From Chloroflexota bacterium (lineage in GTDB: Bacteria; Chloroflexota; Anaerolineae; UBA4142; SHND01), in NCBI GenBank assembly GCA_029778615.1, contig JAKOPZ010000286.1, positions 1-35,268 of the forward strand: a stretch of 35,268 bases of DNA, written 5' to 3'. This document shows positions 1 to 7,079 of this stretch, piece after piece. Every line of letters begins with the position of its first letter. Position 1 is the first letter of the stretch. A program made the position numbers and the translations under genes. Under the pieces are notes generated by a model, which ran no database searches, was not told the origin of the DNA, and was given only the letters and a program-made list of their open reading frames with translations.

Positions 1-1044
1 ACGCGAACTCAAACGCCGCGCCCAATAGGGTTACGCGATTTGGCGGCACGATATGGAATCACAATTGGCACAGAATTTCAGATGGGTTCGATAAATAATT
101 CACGTTATGCTGCAATTATGCACAGAGATTTCAATGTCGCGGCTCTTTCCGAGTTTGCTTGTAGTAAAGGATGGTGGCTCGGACGAGGGAAGTATGATTT
201 TGGTCAGATTGACCGTGTGGTGAATTTTGTGCGGTCACAAGGCTGGCGGGTCCGAGTTTTTCATCTTGTTTGGGGCGCTACCGAGACTCCTTGTGGAAAA
301 CCCAATTGGTTGGCAAATGGCAATTTCTCACGTGACGACTATGTTCAGATTCTTCAAGAGTACGTGAAAGCAGTCGTAGGACATTTCAAGGGGCGGGTGG
401 CGGAATGGAGTATAGCAAACGAAGCGATTGGTCGTTCGTTTTGTGGGGGTGGCTGTGATTATTGGATGGACGAAATTGGTCCTGACTATGTCGAAATCGC
501 TTTTCGAGCCGCGAGAGAGGCAGACCCAAATGCAGTCTTGATTTTTAATAACGATGACAATGATAGCCCGCGCGATGAATACAGTCAGCGCAACATTGAA
601 AAATTGTACGAAACTGTAAAAACACTAAAAGGTAAAGGCGTTCCGATTGACGTAGTAGGAATGCAGATGCACTTTTTGTTGCCATGGCAAAGTCGGACGA
701 TTCCAAACAAGCAAGATGTCATTGCGACGATGCAGAAGTTCGCAGAATTGGGCGTGGTCATTTATGTCACAGAGCTTGACATCAATCTGACGAATGTGCC
801 GGGCACGAGAAATGAAAAATGGCAATATGAAGCAAATCTGTTCCATGACATGATGGCGGCTTGTATTGAATCGCGTGTATGCAAGAGTTTTGCCACGTGG
901 GGCGTGTCTGACTCAACTTCATGGGTGACTTGCCTCAATGATGGTTGCGTGAAACAACCCAATGGTGATCCATTGATGTTTGACAAAGACTTTCAACCAA
1001 AACCCGCGTACTATGCTGTGCGCGATGCGTTGTCGGGAAAGTGA
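1..1044 (+). CDS. GH10 endo-beta-1,4-xylanase, 5' end outside window
   Basis: Glycoside hydrolase family 10 enzyme, expected to cleave internal beta-1,4 bonds of xylan outside the cell. The frame is open from base 1, and its first codons (TRTQTPRP) match the linker of the next gene, so the true start lies upstream. A TTG at 40 falls inside the conserved domain edge and is not a credible start. Visible family features are HLVWG in the substrate-binding region, the acid/base Glu in SIANEA (codon 421-423), and the nucleophile Glu in VTELD (codon 772-774). The stop TGA is immediately followed by the GTG of a close paralogue, so the two genes look like a tandem duplication in one transcript. By analogy the missing 5' part probably encodes a lipoprotein signal and Thr/Pro linker. 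The family call is firm; exact substrate is inferred. Confidence 0.9.
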   Translation, partial: TRTQTPRPIGLRDLAARYGITIGTEFQMGSINNSRYAAIMHRDFNVAALSEFACSKGWWLGRGKYDFGQIDRVVNFVRSQGWRVRVFHLVWGATETPCGKPNWLANGNFSRDDYVQILQEYVKAVVGHFKGRVAEWSIANEAIGRSFCGGGCDYWMDEIGPDYVEIAFRAAREADPNAVLIFNNDDNDSPRDEYSQRNIEKLYETVKTLKGKGVPIDVVGMQMHFLLPWQSRTIPNKQDVIATMQKFAELGVVIYVTELDINLTNVPGTRNEKWQYEANLFHDMMAACIESRVCKSFATWGVSDSTSWVTCLNDGCVKQPNGDPLMFDKDFQPKPAYYAVRDALSGK

Positions 1045-2394
1045 GTGGACGTGAGGTTTCAATTCCACTTGAGAGTTGGTTTATTTGCAATTCTTGGTTT
1101 TTGGATTGCCGCATGTGCGTCTTCGGTGACACCTTCTCCCAATGTCACCGTCACAAATGTTGCAATTGCGGCTTCCACAGCAGTGCACGCGCCGACTGCA
1201 ACGGAAATTCCAACCGTAACCGAAACTACGACCCATACCTCAGTACCAACAAGCACGGCGACAGGTACGCAAACACCGACAAATACGCAAACGAGTACGC
1301 CCGCGATTCCGGATTGGCAATATACGAATACGGCGATAATGCAAACAGCTGCCGCAGCACCGACGCGAACTCAAACGCCGCGCCCATTGGGATTGCGCGA
1401 TTTTGCGAAAAGACGCGGATTTGAGATTGGTACACAGATTGTGAATTCAATGCTTCGTTATGCGCCATACCGAGATACTGCCGCGAGAGAATTTAATCTG
1501 GCTATCATTGATGGTGAACTGCATTGGAAACTTGCAGAGCCGCCGTTTCGTCCTGACCGCACACATTACAACTTCGCTTACGCGGACCGAGTTGTAGATT
1601 TTGCCAGAGCGAATGGGATGAGTGTCCAAGCTCATCATTTGGTATGGGGATACGATTTGTTTTTGCCAGAGTGGTTGGTAAAAGGCAATTATTCGCGCGA
1701 TGATTTGCTTGCTATTCTGCACGAGAATATCCAAACAATACTCGATCACTACAAAGGGCGAGTGTCAGAATATGTCGTGGTCAACGAAGCATTCACACCA
1801 AGTGGCTATGGGCAAAATTTTTGGTATAACAACATAGGTCCCGAGTATATCGAAATGGCTTTTCGCTGGGCGCGAGAGGCAGACCCGAATGCAATTCTCA
1901 TCTACAGTGACTTTGATGCTGAGGTCATCAACGACAAATCCAACCAAATTTATGAAATGGTTCGAGATTTTAAAGCGCGCGGCGTTCCGATTGATGGAAT
2001 TGGGATGCAAATGCATTGGCTGAATCCCGCTTATCAAACAAAAGGGGTTCCCTCGAAACAAGAGGTGGTTGCCAATATGAAGCGTTTCGGGGAACTTGGC
2101 GTCAAGATTTACGTGACAGAGTTTGATGTAAATTTGGCGCATGTTCAAGGGACACAACAACAGAGAAGAGACTATGAAGCGCGAGTGTACAAAGATATGC
2201 TAGACGCGTGTCTTGAGTCAGGGGTTTGCACAAGTTTTAGTATATTCGGCTTCACGGACGCAATGTCGTGGTACACGATCTCAAGTTGTCCCGGCTGTTT
2301 TGGTGATCCGAATGCAGAACCACTTATTTTTGATAAGGATTACAAACCCAAACCCGCGTATTTCGCCGTGCGCGATGCGCTGTTGGGAAAATAA
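1045..2394 (+). CDS. GH10 endo-beta-1,4-xylanase lipoprotein
   Basis: Protein of 449 residues. The N-terminus has a hydrophobic stretch ending in the lipobox IAAC (Cys24), so it is probably lipid-anchored on the outer face of the membrane. Residues of about 28-110 are a low-complexity Thr/Pro/Ala linker. The GH10 domain runs from about 115 to the end. HHLVWG is present, Glu248 in VVNEAF is the expected acid/base, and Glu359 in VTEFDV is the expected nucleophile. The start is GTG directly after the stop of the preceding xylanase, with GGGAAAG upstream; a second GTG two codons later is also possible. Full-length similarity to the first gene, including the linker end and the C-terminal AVRDAL, supports recent duplication. 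Base composition is poorer in CGCG than in the thiolase genes downstream, which may mark transfer. Confidence 0.93.
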   Translation: MDVRFQFHLRVGLFAILGFWIAACASSVTPSPNVTVTNVAIAASTAVHAPTATEIPTVTETTTHTSVPTSTATGTQTPTNTQTSTPAIPDWQYTNTAIMQTAAAAPTRTQTPRPLGLRDFAKRRGFEIGTQIVNSMLRYAPYRDTAAREFNLAIIDGELHWKLAEPPFRPDRTHYNFAYADRVVDFARANGMSVQAHHLVWGYDLFLPEWLVKGNYSRDDLLAILHENIQTILDHYKGRVSEYVVVNEAFTPSGYGQNFWYNNIGPEYIEMAFRWAREADPNAILIYSDFDAEVINDKSNQIYEMVRDFKARGVPIDGIGMQMHWLNPAYQTKGVPSKQEVVANMKRFGELGVKIYVTEFDVNLAHVQGTQQQRRDYEARVYKDMLDACLESGVCTSFSIFGFTDAMSWYTISSCPGCFGDPNAEPLIFDKDYKPKPAYFAVRDALLGK

Positions 2395-2400
2395 GCCAAC

Positions 2401-2434
2401 AATCTCCAATCTCCAATCTCCAATCTCCAATCTC
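2401..2434 (+). repeat. Heptanucleotide array, unit AATCTCC, about 4.9 copies
   Basis: Four exact AATCTCC units plus a six-base remnant lie between the xylanase stop (2392-2394) and the thiolase ATG (2435). The array occupies the place where a ribosome binding site would be expected, and no Shine-Dalgarno sequence is visible. Related units (AGTCTCC, or GAGATTG on the other strand) recur at 14270-14318, 15985-16019, 25394-25421 and 31687-31750. Confidence 0.95.
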
Positions 2435-3664
2435 ATGTCTCACCGCGTCTATCTCCTCGGCGGTTTTCAAACCGATTTCGCGCAAAACTATTCACGCGCG
2501 CAGAAAAATATTTTCGATATAGTGCGCGATAGTGTGCAAGGCGCGCTCGCGTCCACACACATCGAACCGCGCGAAATCCAGACCGCGCATGTGGGAAATT
2601 TTGTCGCGGAACTTTTTCGCGGGCAGGGACATTTGGGCGGCATGATCGCGTCGCTTGATGCCGCCTTCGACGGCATTCCCACCGCGCGCCACGAAGCCGC
2701 GTGCGCGTCGGGTTCGGTCGCGACGCTCGCGGCGATGGCGGAAATTGAAGCGGAACGCTATGATGTCGCGCTCGTCGTCGGCGTCGAGGAAATGAAAAAT
2801 GTTGGTGGACTGGAAGCGGCGCAAAATTTGGGCGCGGCGGCGTGGGTCGGGCGCGAGGGCATTGAAGCGCAATTCATGTGGCCCCACCTTTTTTCGCAGT
2901 TGATGGACGTGTACGATGAACGCTACGGATTAAAGCACGAACAACTCGCGCACATCGCGCAAAATAATTTTGCAAACGCGAAACGCAATCCGAACGCTCA
3001 AACGCGCAAGTGGTTGTTTAACGAAAAAAGTTTCGCGCAAGATGATGCGATGAATCCCGTCGTCGAAGGTAATGTCCGAAAACAGGATTGCGGACAAATC
3101 ACCGACGGCGGCGCGGCGATTATTTTGGCATCCGAAAATTTCGCGCGCGAATATGCAAAACGGCGCGGCATCGCGTTCGATTCCATTCCGTACATCAAAG
3201 GGTGGGGACATCGTACTGCGCCGATGCTGCTCGCGGACAAACTCGCGGCGAACAAAAATTCCGAATACATTTTCCCGCACGTGCGCGGCACATTTCACGA
3301 CGCGCTCAAGCGCGCAAACATGAATGATGTGAAACAACTCGACGGTTTGGAAGTGCACGATTGTTTTACGATTACCGAGTATATGATTATTGAACACATT
3401 GGTCTCACGCCCGTTGGAGCGAGTTGGCGCGCAATTGAAGACGGAACGATTGGACTCGAAGGCGCACTGCCAATCAATCCGAGCGGTGGCTTGATTGGCG
3501 CGGGACATCCTGTTGGCGCGACCGGCGTGCGGATGCTGCTTGACGCGTACAAACAGGTGACGGCGAATGCGGGCGCTTATCAAGTTGAAGGCGCAAAAAA
3601 TTTTGGCACGTTGAACATCGGTGGCAGTACGACGACGTGTGTGAGTTTTGTGATTGGGATTTAA
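2435..3664 (+). CDS. SCP2-type thiolase (acetyl-CoA acetyltransferase family)
   Basis: Protein of 409 residues in the thiolase superfamily, acting on acyl-CoA substrates in the cytoplasm. Cys90 in AACASGS is the expected acyl-accepting nucleophile. The motif HDCF replaces the classical NEAF, as in SCP2/SCP-x type thiolases, where the Cys of HDCF serves as the second catalytic cysteine. GHPVGATG carries the conserved His. The C-terminal CxG motif of classical thiolases is absent, which fits this subtype. The frame stays open upstream to 2213, but that part overlaps the xylanase in another frame and lacks thiolase features, so ATG 2435 is chosen. It has no ribosome binding site because a heptamer array lies directly before it. 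Family assignment is firm; whether it degrades or makes acyl chains cannot be told. Confidence 0.9.
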   Translation: MSHRVYLLGGFQTDFAQNYSRAQKNIFDIVRDSVQGALASTHIEPREIQTAHVGNFVAELFRGQGHLGGMIASLDAAFDGIPTARHEAACASGSVATLAAMAEIEAERYDVALVVGVEEMKNVGGLEAAQNLGAAAWVGREGIEAQFMWPHLFSQLMDVYDERYGLKHEQLAHIAQNNFANAKRNPNAQTRKWLFNEKSFAQDDAMNPVVEGNVRKQDCGQITDGGAAIILASENFAREYAKRRGIAFDSIPYIKGWGHRTAPMLLADKLAANKNSEYIFPHVRGTFHDALKRANMNDVKQLDGLEVHDCFTITEYMIIEHIGLTPVGASWRAIEDGTIGLEGALPINPSGGLIGAGHPVGATGVRMLLDAYKQVTANAGAYQVEGAKNFGTLNIGGSTTTCVSFVIGI

Positions 3665-3733
3665 CCGCGAATCTACGCGAATTCACGCGAATAAAGATTA
3701 TTCATTCGCGTAGATTCGCGCAGATTCGCGGTT
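3663..3733. repeat. Inverted repeat built of CGCGAAT units
   Basis: A near-perfect inverted repeat with arms of about 30 bp, rich in CGCGAATCTA and ACGCGAATT motifs repeating roughly every 10 bp. The left arm begins within the TAA stop of the thiolase gene (3662-3664), so stop and repeat overlap. No run of T follows, so I treat it as a dispersed palindromic repeat rather than a standard terminator. The following thiolase begins 12 bases after its right end. Confidence 0.85.
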
Positions 3734-3745
3734 TCTTATTATGCG

Positions 3746-4933
3746 ATGGATGCGTACATTCTCGACGCGATTCGCACGCCGCGCGGCGCGGCAAAAGCGA
3801 CGGGTTCGCTCGCGCAAGTGAAGCCGATTGACCTCATCGCGGGCTTGCTGCGCGAAATGGACAAACGTCATCGCGTTTCGCGCACGCCAATAGACGATTT
3901 CCTTCTGGGCTGCAATACGCAAACGGGCGAACAGGGCGCAAATCTCGCGCGCATCGCCGCTGTATACGCGGGGTTTGAAAATGTGCCGGGCGCGACGCTC
4001 AATCGCTTTTGCTGTTCGTCGCTCGACGCGGTGAATCTCGCCGCGCTGCAAATTCATGCGGGCATGAGCGATTTGGTGCTCGCAGGCGGTGTGGAATCGG
4101 TCTCGCGCGTGCCGATGTTTAGTGACAACGGCGCGTGGTTCAGCGATACGGCAGTGAAAGAAAAAACGCGCTTTGTGCACATGGGCACGGCGGCGGATTT
4201 GATTGCGACGCTCGAAGGATTTGAACGCGCGGAATTGGATGCCTACGCCATTCAATCGCATCAACGCGCCGCCGCCGCACGCGACGCGGGGAAATTTTCA
4301 CCCGCGCTTGTGCCGGTGAAAAATGGCGATGGCGTAAATTTGCTTGACCGCGATGAATTGATTCGCGACAATATCACCGAACTCATTGGAAAATTCGCGC
4401 CGTCCTTCGCGGATGAAACGATGGACGGTTACGCGCTTGAAAAATATCCGCAGATTGAAAATGTAAAGCACGTGCATCATCGCGGCAATTCGCCTGCGAT
4501 TGCGGACGGCGCGTCGCTCGTGCTGCTCGGTTCAAAAGAAAAAGCGCACGCGTTGGGAATCCAGCCGCGCGCGAAAATTGTTTCGTTTGCGAATACCGCG
4601 TGCGAACCCGTCATCATGCTCGTCGCCGCGCAGAGCGCGACGGAAAAAGCAATTGCCAAAGCGGGACTGCGCGTACAGGACATGGCGCGTTTTGAATTCA
4701 ATGAAGGATTCGCCGCGCCAATGTTAAAGGTTTTGCGCGATTTGGAAATGGACCCCGCGCGTTTGAATCCGAACGGCGGCACAATTGCGATGGGACACGC
4801 GCTCGGCGCGACGGGCGGCATGTTGATTGCGACGCTGCTCGACGAAATGGAACGCAGCGATTCGCAATTCGGCGTCGCCGCCATCATGGGCGGCGCGGGC
4901 TTGGGAACGGCGACGGTGTTGGAACGCGTCTAA
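3746..4933 (+). CDS. Thiolase-family protein lacking the second catalytic Cys
   Basis: Protein of 395 residues resembling acetyl-CoA C-acyltransferases of the FadA/PcaF type. Cys89 in NRFCCSS sits at the nucleophile position, with a second Cys beside it. NEGF (residues 319-322) stands for NEAF, and GHALGATG contains the conserved His351. At the C-terminus, where FadA-type enzymes have MCIG, this protein reads IMGG, so the second catalytic Cys is Met381. It also lacks the HDCF alternative seen in the preceding gene. It may have altered chemistry, act as a partner subunit, or be inactive. The ATG at 3746 follows the inverted repeat closely, without a clear ribosome binding site, and the gene is probably cotranscribed with the upstream thiolase. 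A strong terminator lies 23 bases after the stop. Confidence 0.88.
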   Translation: MDAYILDAIRTPRGAAKATGSLAQVKPIDLIAGLLREMDKRHRVSRTPIDDFLLGCNTQTGEQGANLARIAAVYAGFENVPGATLNRFCCSSLDAVNLAALQIHAGMSDLVLAGGVESVSRVPMFSDNGAWFSDTAVKEKTRFVHMGTAADLIATLEGFERAELDAYAIQSHQRAAAARDAGKFSPALVPVKNGDGVNLLDRDELIRDNITELIGKFAPSFADETMDGYALEKYPQIENVKHVHHRGNSPAIADGASLVLLGSKEKAHALGIQPRAKIVSFANTACEPVIMLVAAQSATEKAIAKAGLRVQDMARFEFNEGFAAPMLKVLRDLEMDPARLNPNGGTIAMGHALGATGGMLIATLLDEMERSDSQFGVAAIMGGAGLGTATVLERV

Positions 4934-4956
4934 CGCGTAGGCGCAAAAAATTTCTG

Positions 4957-5000
4957 AACGAGAGGTTGATTCATCCGAATCAACCTCTCGTTATTTTTTT
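4957..5000 (+). terminator. Strong intrinsic terminator after thiolase pair
   Basis: A perfect 16-bp stem (4957-4972 with 4977-4992) with a four-base ATCC loop, followed by a run of seven T. It ends the thiolase transcript. Confidence 0.95.
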
Positions 5001-5045
5001 GTTATTGCGCGGCAAAGGCGCTCAAAAATCATGGTGAAAATAGAG

Positions 5046-5051
5046 TATAAT
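5046..5051 (+). promoter_or_regulatory. Consensus -10 box TATAAT for the carbonic anhydrase leader
   Basis: An exact TATAAT lies just after the thiolase terminator and 184 bases before the carbonic anhydrase start. No good -35 box is seen at 16-18 bp upstream, so an activator or alternative sigma recognition is possible. Transcription would start near 5058. Confidence 0.5.
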
Positions 5052-5061
5052 CCAACCCTTT

Positions 5062-5162
5062 GAGCGTGAAAAAAAAAAGTCACGCTCGCGTTCGTTTTTT
5101 GCCGCTGCGACGTGTGCTTTGATAGAGACAAAAGCCGCTACGGCGCAATCAAAAAAGGAGGT
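5062..5162 (+). promoter_or_regulatory. Structured 5' leader with orphan Shine-Dalgarno
   Basis: The long leader of the carbonic anhydrase gene contains two predictable hairpins. The first pairs GAGCGTGA (5062-5069) with TCACGCTC (5080-5087) around an A-rich loop, with six T at 5095-5100. The second pairs TTTGAT (5118-5123) with ATCAAA (5148-5153) and encloses GCCG-CTA-CGGC (5134-5144). A perfect AAAGGAGGT (5154-5162) follows at once, but no start codon lies at a usable distance from it; the real start is 73 bases further on. I cannot match it to a known riboswitch class. Attenuation or translational control is an inference. Confidence 0.4.
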
Positions 5163-5234
5163 CACTCGCTCTAGAAATCCCGAATGGACACCCCACTGCA
5201 CGCATGTATTTCCAATTCAACCAAGGAGTCTCCC

Positions 5235-6110
5235 ATGAGAAAAATTGCAGTCCTGTTCATCGTACTCGGTTTGCTTGTCGTTGTCAGTCCTTTGGCGAAC
5301 CCGCTGCTCGCCCAGCATGCGGTCCACTGGTCGTATGAAGGTGACACCGGTCCCGAACATTGGGGCGACCTTGCTCCGGAATTTGCGCTGTGCGCGACGG
5401 GCACCGAGCAATCTCCGGTAGACATTCCCGCCGGCGCGCCTTTGAACCCTGCCGATATTTCGTTCCACTATCAAACTGTGCCGCTTGCGATTTTGAACAA
5501 CGGGCACACGATTCAAGTGAATACGCCAACTGGCGGCTCGATGACGGTCGGCGGTAAAACGTACGAGCTGGCACAATTTCACTTTCATCTTCCGAGCGAG
5601 CATGAATTGAACGGCGCAAGCAAAAATATGGAATTGCATTTGGTGCACAAGGCAGCGGACGGCGAACTTGCCGTCGTCGGCGTGTTCCTTGGCGCGGGCG
5701 CGGAAAACGCCGCGCTCGCGCCGGTATTTAACAACTTGCCCAAAGAGGAACAAGACGCGACACCCGTCGAGGGCGTGAGTGTGGACGTGGGCGCGCTGCT
5801 GCCCGCCGAACACACTTTTTATCGTTACGATGGTTCGCTCACCACACCGCCGTGCACGCAAGGCGTCAAATGGCATGTCCTGAGTACACCCGTTGAAATT
5901 TCGCAGGCGCAGATTGACGCGTTCAAAGCAATTTTCAGCGACGATGCGCGTCCGGTACAGCCGTTGGGCGCGCGACAGTTTTTGTTGGTGAGCGCGCTGC
6001 CGCAAACGGGAATGGATTTCTTTGCGGCGAATGGAATCGTCGGCGGTGTTGGAGTGGTGCTGTTGTTTGGCGGAGTTGGTTTATTGGTTGTGAGCCGTCG
6101 GCGCGCGTAA
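5235..6110 (+). CDS. Secreted alpha-carbonic anhydrase with LPQTG sorting signal
   Basis: Protein of 291 residues that would interconvert CO2 and bicarbonate outside the cell. Residues of about 1-27 form a signal peptide. Zinc ligands of the alpha class are visible as His116 and His118 in QFHFHLPSEHE and His135 in ELHLVH. SLTTPPCTQGVKWHVL is the conserved substrate-pocket segment, and Cys53 and Cys207 can form the usual disulfide. The C-terminus has LPQTG (255-259), a hydrophobic segment and the basic end SRRRA, which is the architecture of a sortase substrate. ATG 5235 is chosen because AAGGAG lies at 5223-5228 and the signal peptide begins there; an in-frame ATG at 5184 would add 17 residues with no signal character. 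It has its own -10 box and a structured leader. Confidence 0.93.
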   Translation: MRKIAVLFIVLGLLVVVSPLANPLLAQHAVHWSYEGDTGPEHWGDLAPEFALCATGTEQSPVDIPAGAPLNPADISFHYQTVPLAILNNGHTIQVNTPTGGSMTVGGKTYELAQFHFHLPSEHELNGASKNMELHLVHKAADGELAVVGVFLGAGAENAALAPVFNNLPKEEQDATPVEGVSVDVGALLPAEHTFYRYDGSLTTPPCTQGVKWHVLSTPVEISQAQIDAFKAIFSDDARPVQPLGARQFLLVSALPQTGMDFFAANGIVGGVGVVLLFGGVGLLVVSRRRA

Positions 6111-6140
6111 AGAACGCATGTGGAAAAAAGGGGGCGTGCT

Positions 6141-6380
6141 ATGAATTCGCAAGAACAAGAAGACCTGACGATTTACAAAGTCATCGTCAATCACGAAGAA
6201 CAGTACAGTATCTGGCGCGCTGACCGTGAGAATCCACCCGGCTGGACGGACGCCGGCAAAGAGGGCTCGAAAGCGGAATGTTTGGAATACATCAAACAAG
6301 TGTGGACGGACATGCGCCCGCTTTCTTTGCGAAAAAAGATGGAACTGGACGAACAACAACGTGCGGAAGGGGAAATGTAA
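6141..6380 (+). CDS. MbtH-like protein
   Basis: Protein of 79 residues matching the small MbtH family, whose members bind and activate adenylation domains of non-ribosomal peptide synthetases. Diagnostic segments are [23 protein letters not shown] and [11 protein letters not shown]. The usual Pro after SIW is Arg here. ATG 6141 is preferred, with a G-rich stretch at 6130-6135; a GTG at 6120 would add seven residues. No NRPS or siderophore gene lies in the window, so this is an orphan copy, either serving an NRPS elsewhere or doing something else. It lies 30 bases after the carbonic anhydrase stop and may be cotranscribed with it. A terminator follows at once. Confidence 0.92.
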   Translation: MNSQEQEDLTIYKVIVNHEEQYSIWRADRENPPGWTDAGKEGSKAECLEYIKQVWTDMRPLSLRKKMELDEQQRAEGEM

Positions 6381-6382
6381 AA

Positions 6383-6420
6383 AAAAGGGGGGGGATTTTC
6401 ACCCCCCCCTTTTGATTTTT
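6383..6420 (+). terminator. G8/C8 hairpin terminator between convergent genes
   Basis: AAAA plus eight G (6383-6394) pairs with eight C plus TTTT (6402-6413) around a seven-base loop, followed by more T. The stop codon of the convergent minus-strand gene (6399-6401) lies inside the loop, so the hairpin may end transcription from both sides. Confidence 0.85.
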
Positions 6421-7079
6421 TCGCGTCCAAATAGATTGGCAAAACGTTCCGGAAAAATTTCGCTTGCCACCGTCGCGCCCGCATAGCCCAATACCAAAAG
6501 ATACGCGCCCCAAGGTCCCAAGAAAAACGCGAGCAAATAAATCAGAAGCAAAATGATGACCCAACGCGTCATCAAAATCGAAAAATCAAATTTTACGTTG
6601 GAATGTTCCGGCGTCAGACGCGCGATTTCTTGCGCCTGCCGAAACATGCCGACGAACGCGAGCGCCACAATCAACAGCAGCCCAAAGACAAAATCATTGT
6701 CCGCCAGCGCGCTTTGCCACGACCACTGCACCATCATCAAATAAATCAAGAGCGGCATGCCGAGCGGAATCGCCATGAACGCAATCAAAAAACCGCCGAC
6801 AAACAGCATCATCCCAAAATTTTTCACGCGCCCCCATAAAGTGGTTGCCAATTGCGCTTCGGGAAAATTCAACGCGAGTCCCGTGACGAGCGCCCACATC
6901 GCGCCAAGCGTGTCGGCAAAATACAACACAATTAAATTTTGCGCCGACCAGCCCAAAAACAAAATGCCGAGGATAGGAATCAAATTCCGCAAAATGACAA
7001 ACACGACGCGTTCGCGTCGTTCGGACAGCGCGGTCCGCAGTTCTGTCACGTTCATCGCGGCGCGGAAGGAATTTCTCAT
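6399..7079 (-). CDS. Integral membrane protein of unknown function (DUF6498-like?)
   Basis: Protein of 226 residues with several predicted membrane segments (for example LIPILGILFLGW and WVIILLLIYLLAFFLG). A short cytoplasmic N-terminus is followed by WSAQNLIVLYFADTLGAMW, which resembles integral membrane families of the DUF6498 kind; I hold this loosely. ATG 7079 overlaps the TGA of the upstream transporter gene as ATGA, typical of translational coupling. A longer frame to 7217 would overlap the transporter by 142 bases and is rejected. The function is not known; cotranscription suggests a role connected with the transporter, but nothing more can be said. Confidence 0.7.
   Translation of the reverse strand: MRNSFRAAMNVTELRTALSERRERVVFVILRNLIPILGILFLGWSAQNLIVLYFADTLGAMWALVTGLALNFPEAQLATTLWGRVKNFGMMLFVGGFLIAFMAIPLGMPLLIYLMMVQWSWQSALADNDFVFGLLLIVALAFVGMFRQAQEIARLTPEHSNVKFDFSILMTRWVIILLLIYLLAFFLGPWGAYLLVLGYAGATVASEIFPERFANLFGREKIKRGG

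Noticed and set aside
2213-2434. N-terminal extension of the SCP2-type thiolase
   Set aside because: The frame is open but overlaps the xylanase gene and a heptamer array, and the translation has no thiolase features.
3663-3733. Intrinsic terminator between the two thiolase genes
   Set aside because: The stem is long but no T-run follows, and the arms have an internal 10-bp repeat structure, so a dispersed repeat fits better.
5101-5165. Class I cyclic-di-GMP riboswitch upstream of carbonic anhydrase
   Set aside because: GACAAAAGCC followed by a GGC hairpin recalls part of that motif, but the conserved 5' half (GGCAAACC type) and the tetraloop-receptor parts are missing.
5184-5234. Earlier start (ATG 5184) for the carbonic anhydrase
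   Set aside because: It would place 17 polar residues before the signal peptide and is 21 bases from the nearest Shine-Dalgarno. ATG 5235 has AAGGAG at proper spacing.
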